Below are positions 63,999-64,000 of a stretch of 64,000 nucleotides of DNA, piece after piece. The translations under genes and the position numbers were made by a program. The stretch lies in NCBI GenBank assembly GCA_019120575.1, contig DWUU01000048.1, forward strand, positions 78,226-142,225. Direction: 5' to 3'. The notes under the pieces are model-generated. The model made no database searches. It was not told the origin of the DNA and saw only the letters and a program-made list of their open reading frames with translations. The first letter of the stretch is position 1; every line of letters starts with the position of its first letter. Source of the stretch: Candidatus Mediterraneibacter quadrami. GTDB lineage: Bacteria; Bacillota; Clostridia; Lachnospirales; Lachnospiraceae.

Positions 63999-64000
63999 CG

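Overview
The window looks like the chromosome of an anaerobic, fermentative Bacillota, most probably a gut-type Lachnospiraceae. The evidence is a V/A-type ATP synthase in place of an F-type one, an Ech-type [NiFe] hydrogenase with its Hyp maturation operon, strong GGAGG ribosome-binding sites, a tRNA-Met T-box upstream of metG, and CvfB, DUF1934 and CoaX in typical clostridial contexts. The first ~56 kb is mostly GC-rich core sequence. The last ~8 kb is AT-richer and is made of accessory DNA and gene debris.

Layout. 1-8094: V-type ATPase operon ntpI-K-E-C-F-A-B-D, with an odd repeat-bearing gap before ntpD. 8115-10561: T-box-controlled metG followed by a large palindrome. 10560-12572 (minus): degV and a PLP aminotransferase. 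12857-18598 (minus): hypABFCDE. 18775-24008 (plus, divergent): echABCDEF. 24132-36181: an EndoQ-like nuclease, cvfB, a small HPr-like protein, dnaE, pfkA, murI, DUF1934, a MITE-like palindrome, a membrane protein, cardiolipin synthase and a trigger-factor-like lipoprotein. 36223-37092: aldose epimerase. 37156-42523: a TetR regulator divergent from a five-gene set (SCP2 domain, alpha/beta hydrolase, stand-alone condensation domain, acyl carrier protein, AMP-ligase) that looks like a small uncharacterised acyl-conjugating pathway. 42563-49570: LacI regulator, sugar ABC importer without its ATPase, and a GH31 glycosidase. 49693-51742: transposase remnant and an AAA/PD-(D/E)XK protein. 51903-56273: coaX, dusB, greA and a lysS with a fused C-terminal tRNA-binding domain.

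56274-64000 is accessory DNA. A MNT/HEPN toxin-antitoxin pair lies between two copies of [lysS 3' end + Fic-tail debris]. Then comes a possible operon of two unknown proteins, a ClpP-like protease, a membrane-domain-less VirD4/TraG-like ATPase, RNase HI, a small membrane protein and another unknown. It ends in a Fic fragment abutting an IS3-family element that runs off the window.

Energy metabolism is the main theme of the core part. Ech can couple ferredoxin oxidation and H2 formation to ion export, and the V-type enzyme can exchange that gradient with ATP. The K ring carries the residues of known Na+-binding rings. The best candidates for something undescribed are the condensation/ACP/ligase cluster (37.9-42.5 kb), the ClpP plus soluble VirD4-like ATPase locus (58.3-62.6 kb) and the four-cluster EchF fusion. 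All calls rest on reading motifs by eye; no database search was possible.
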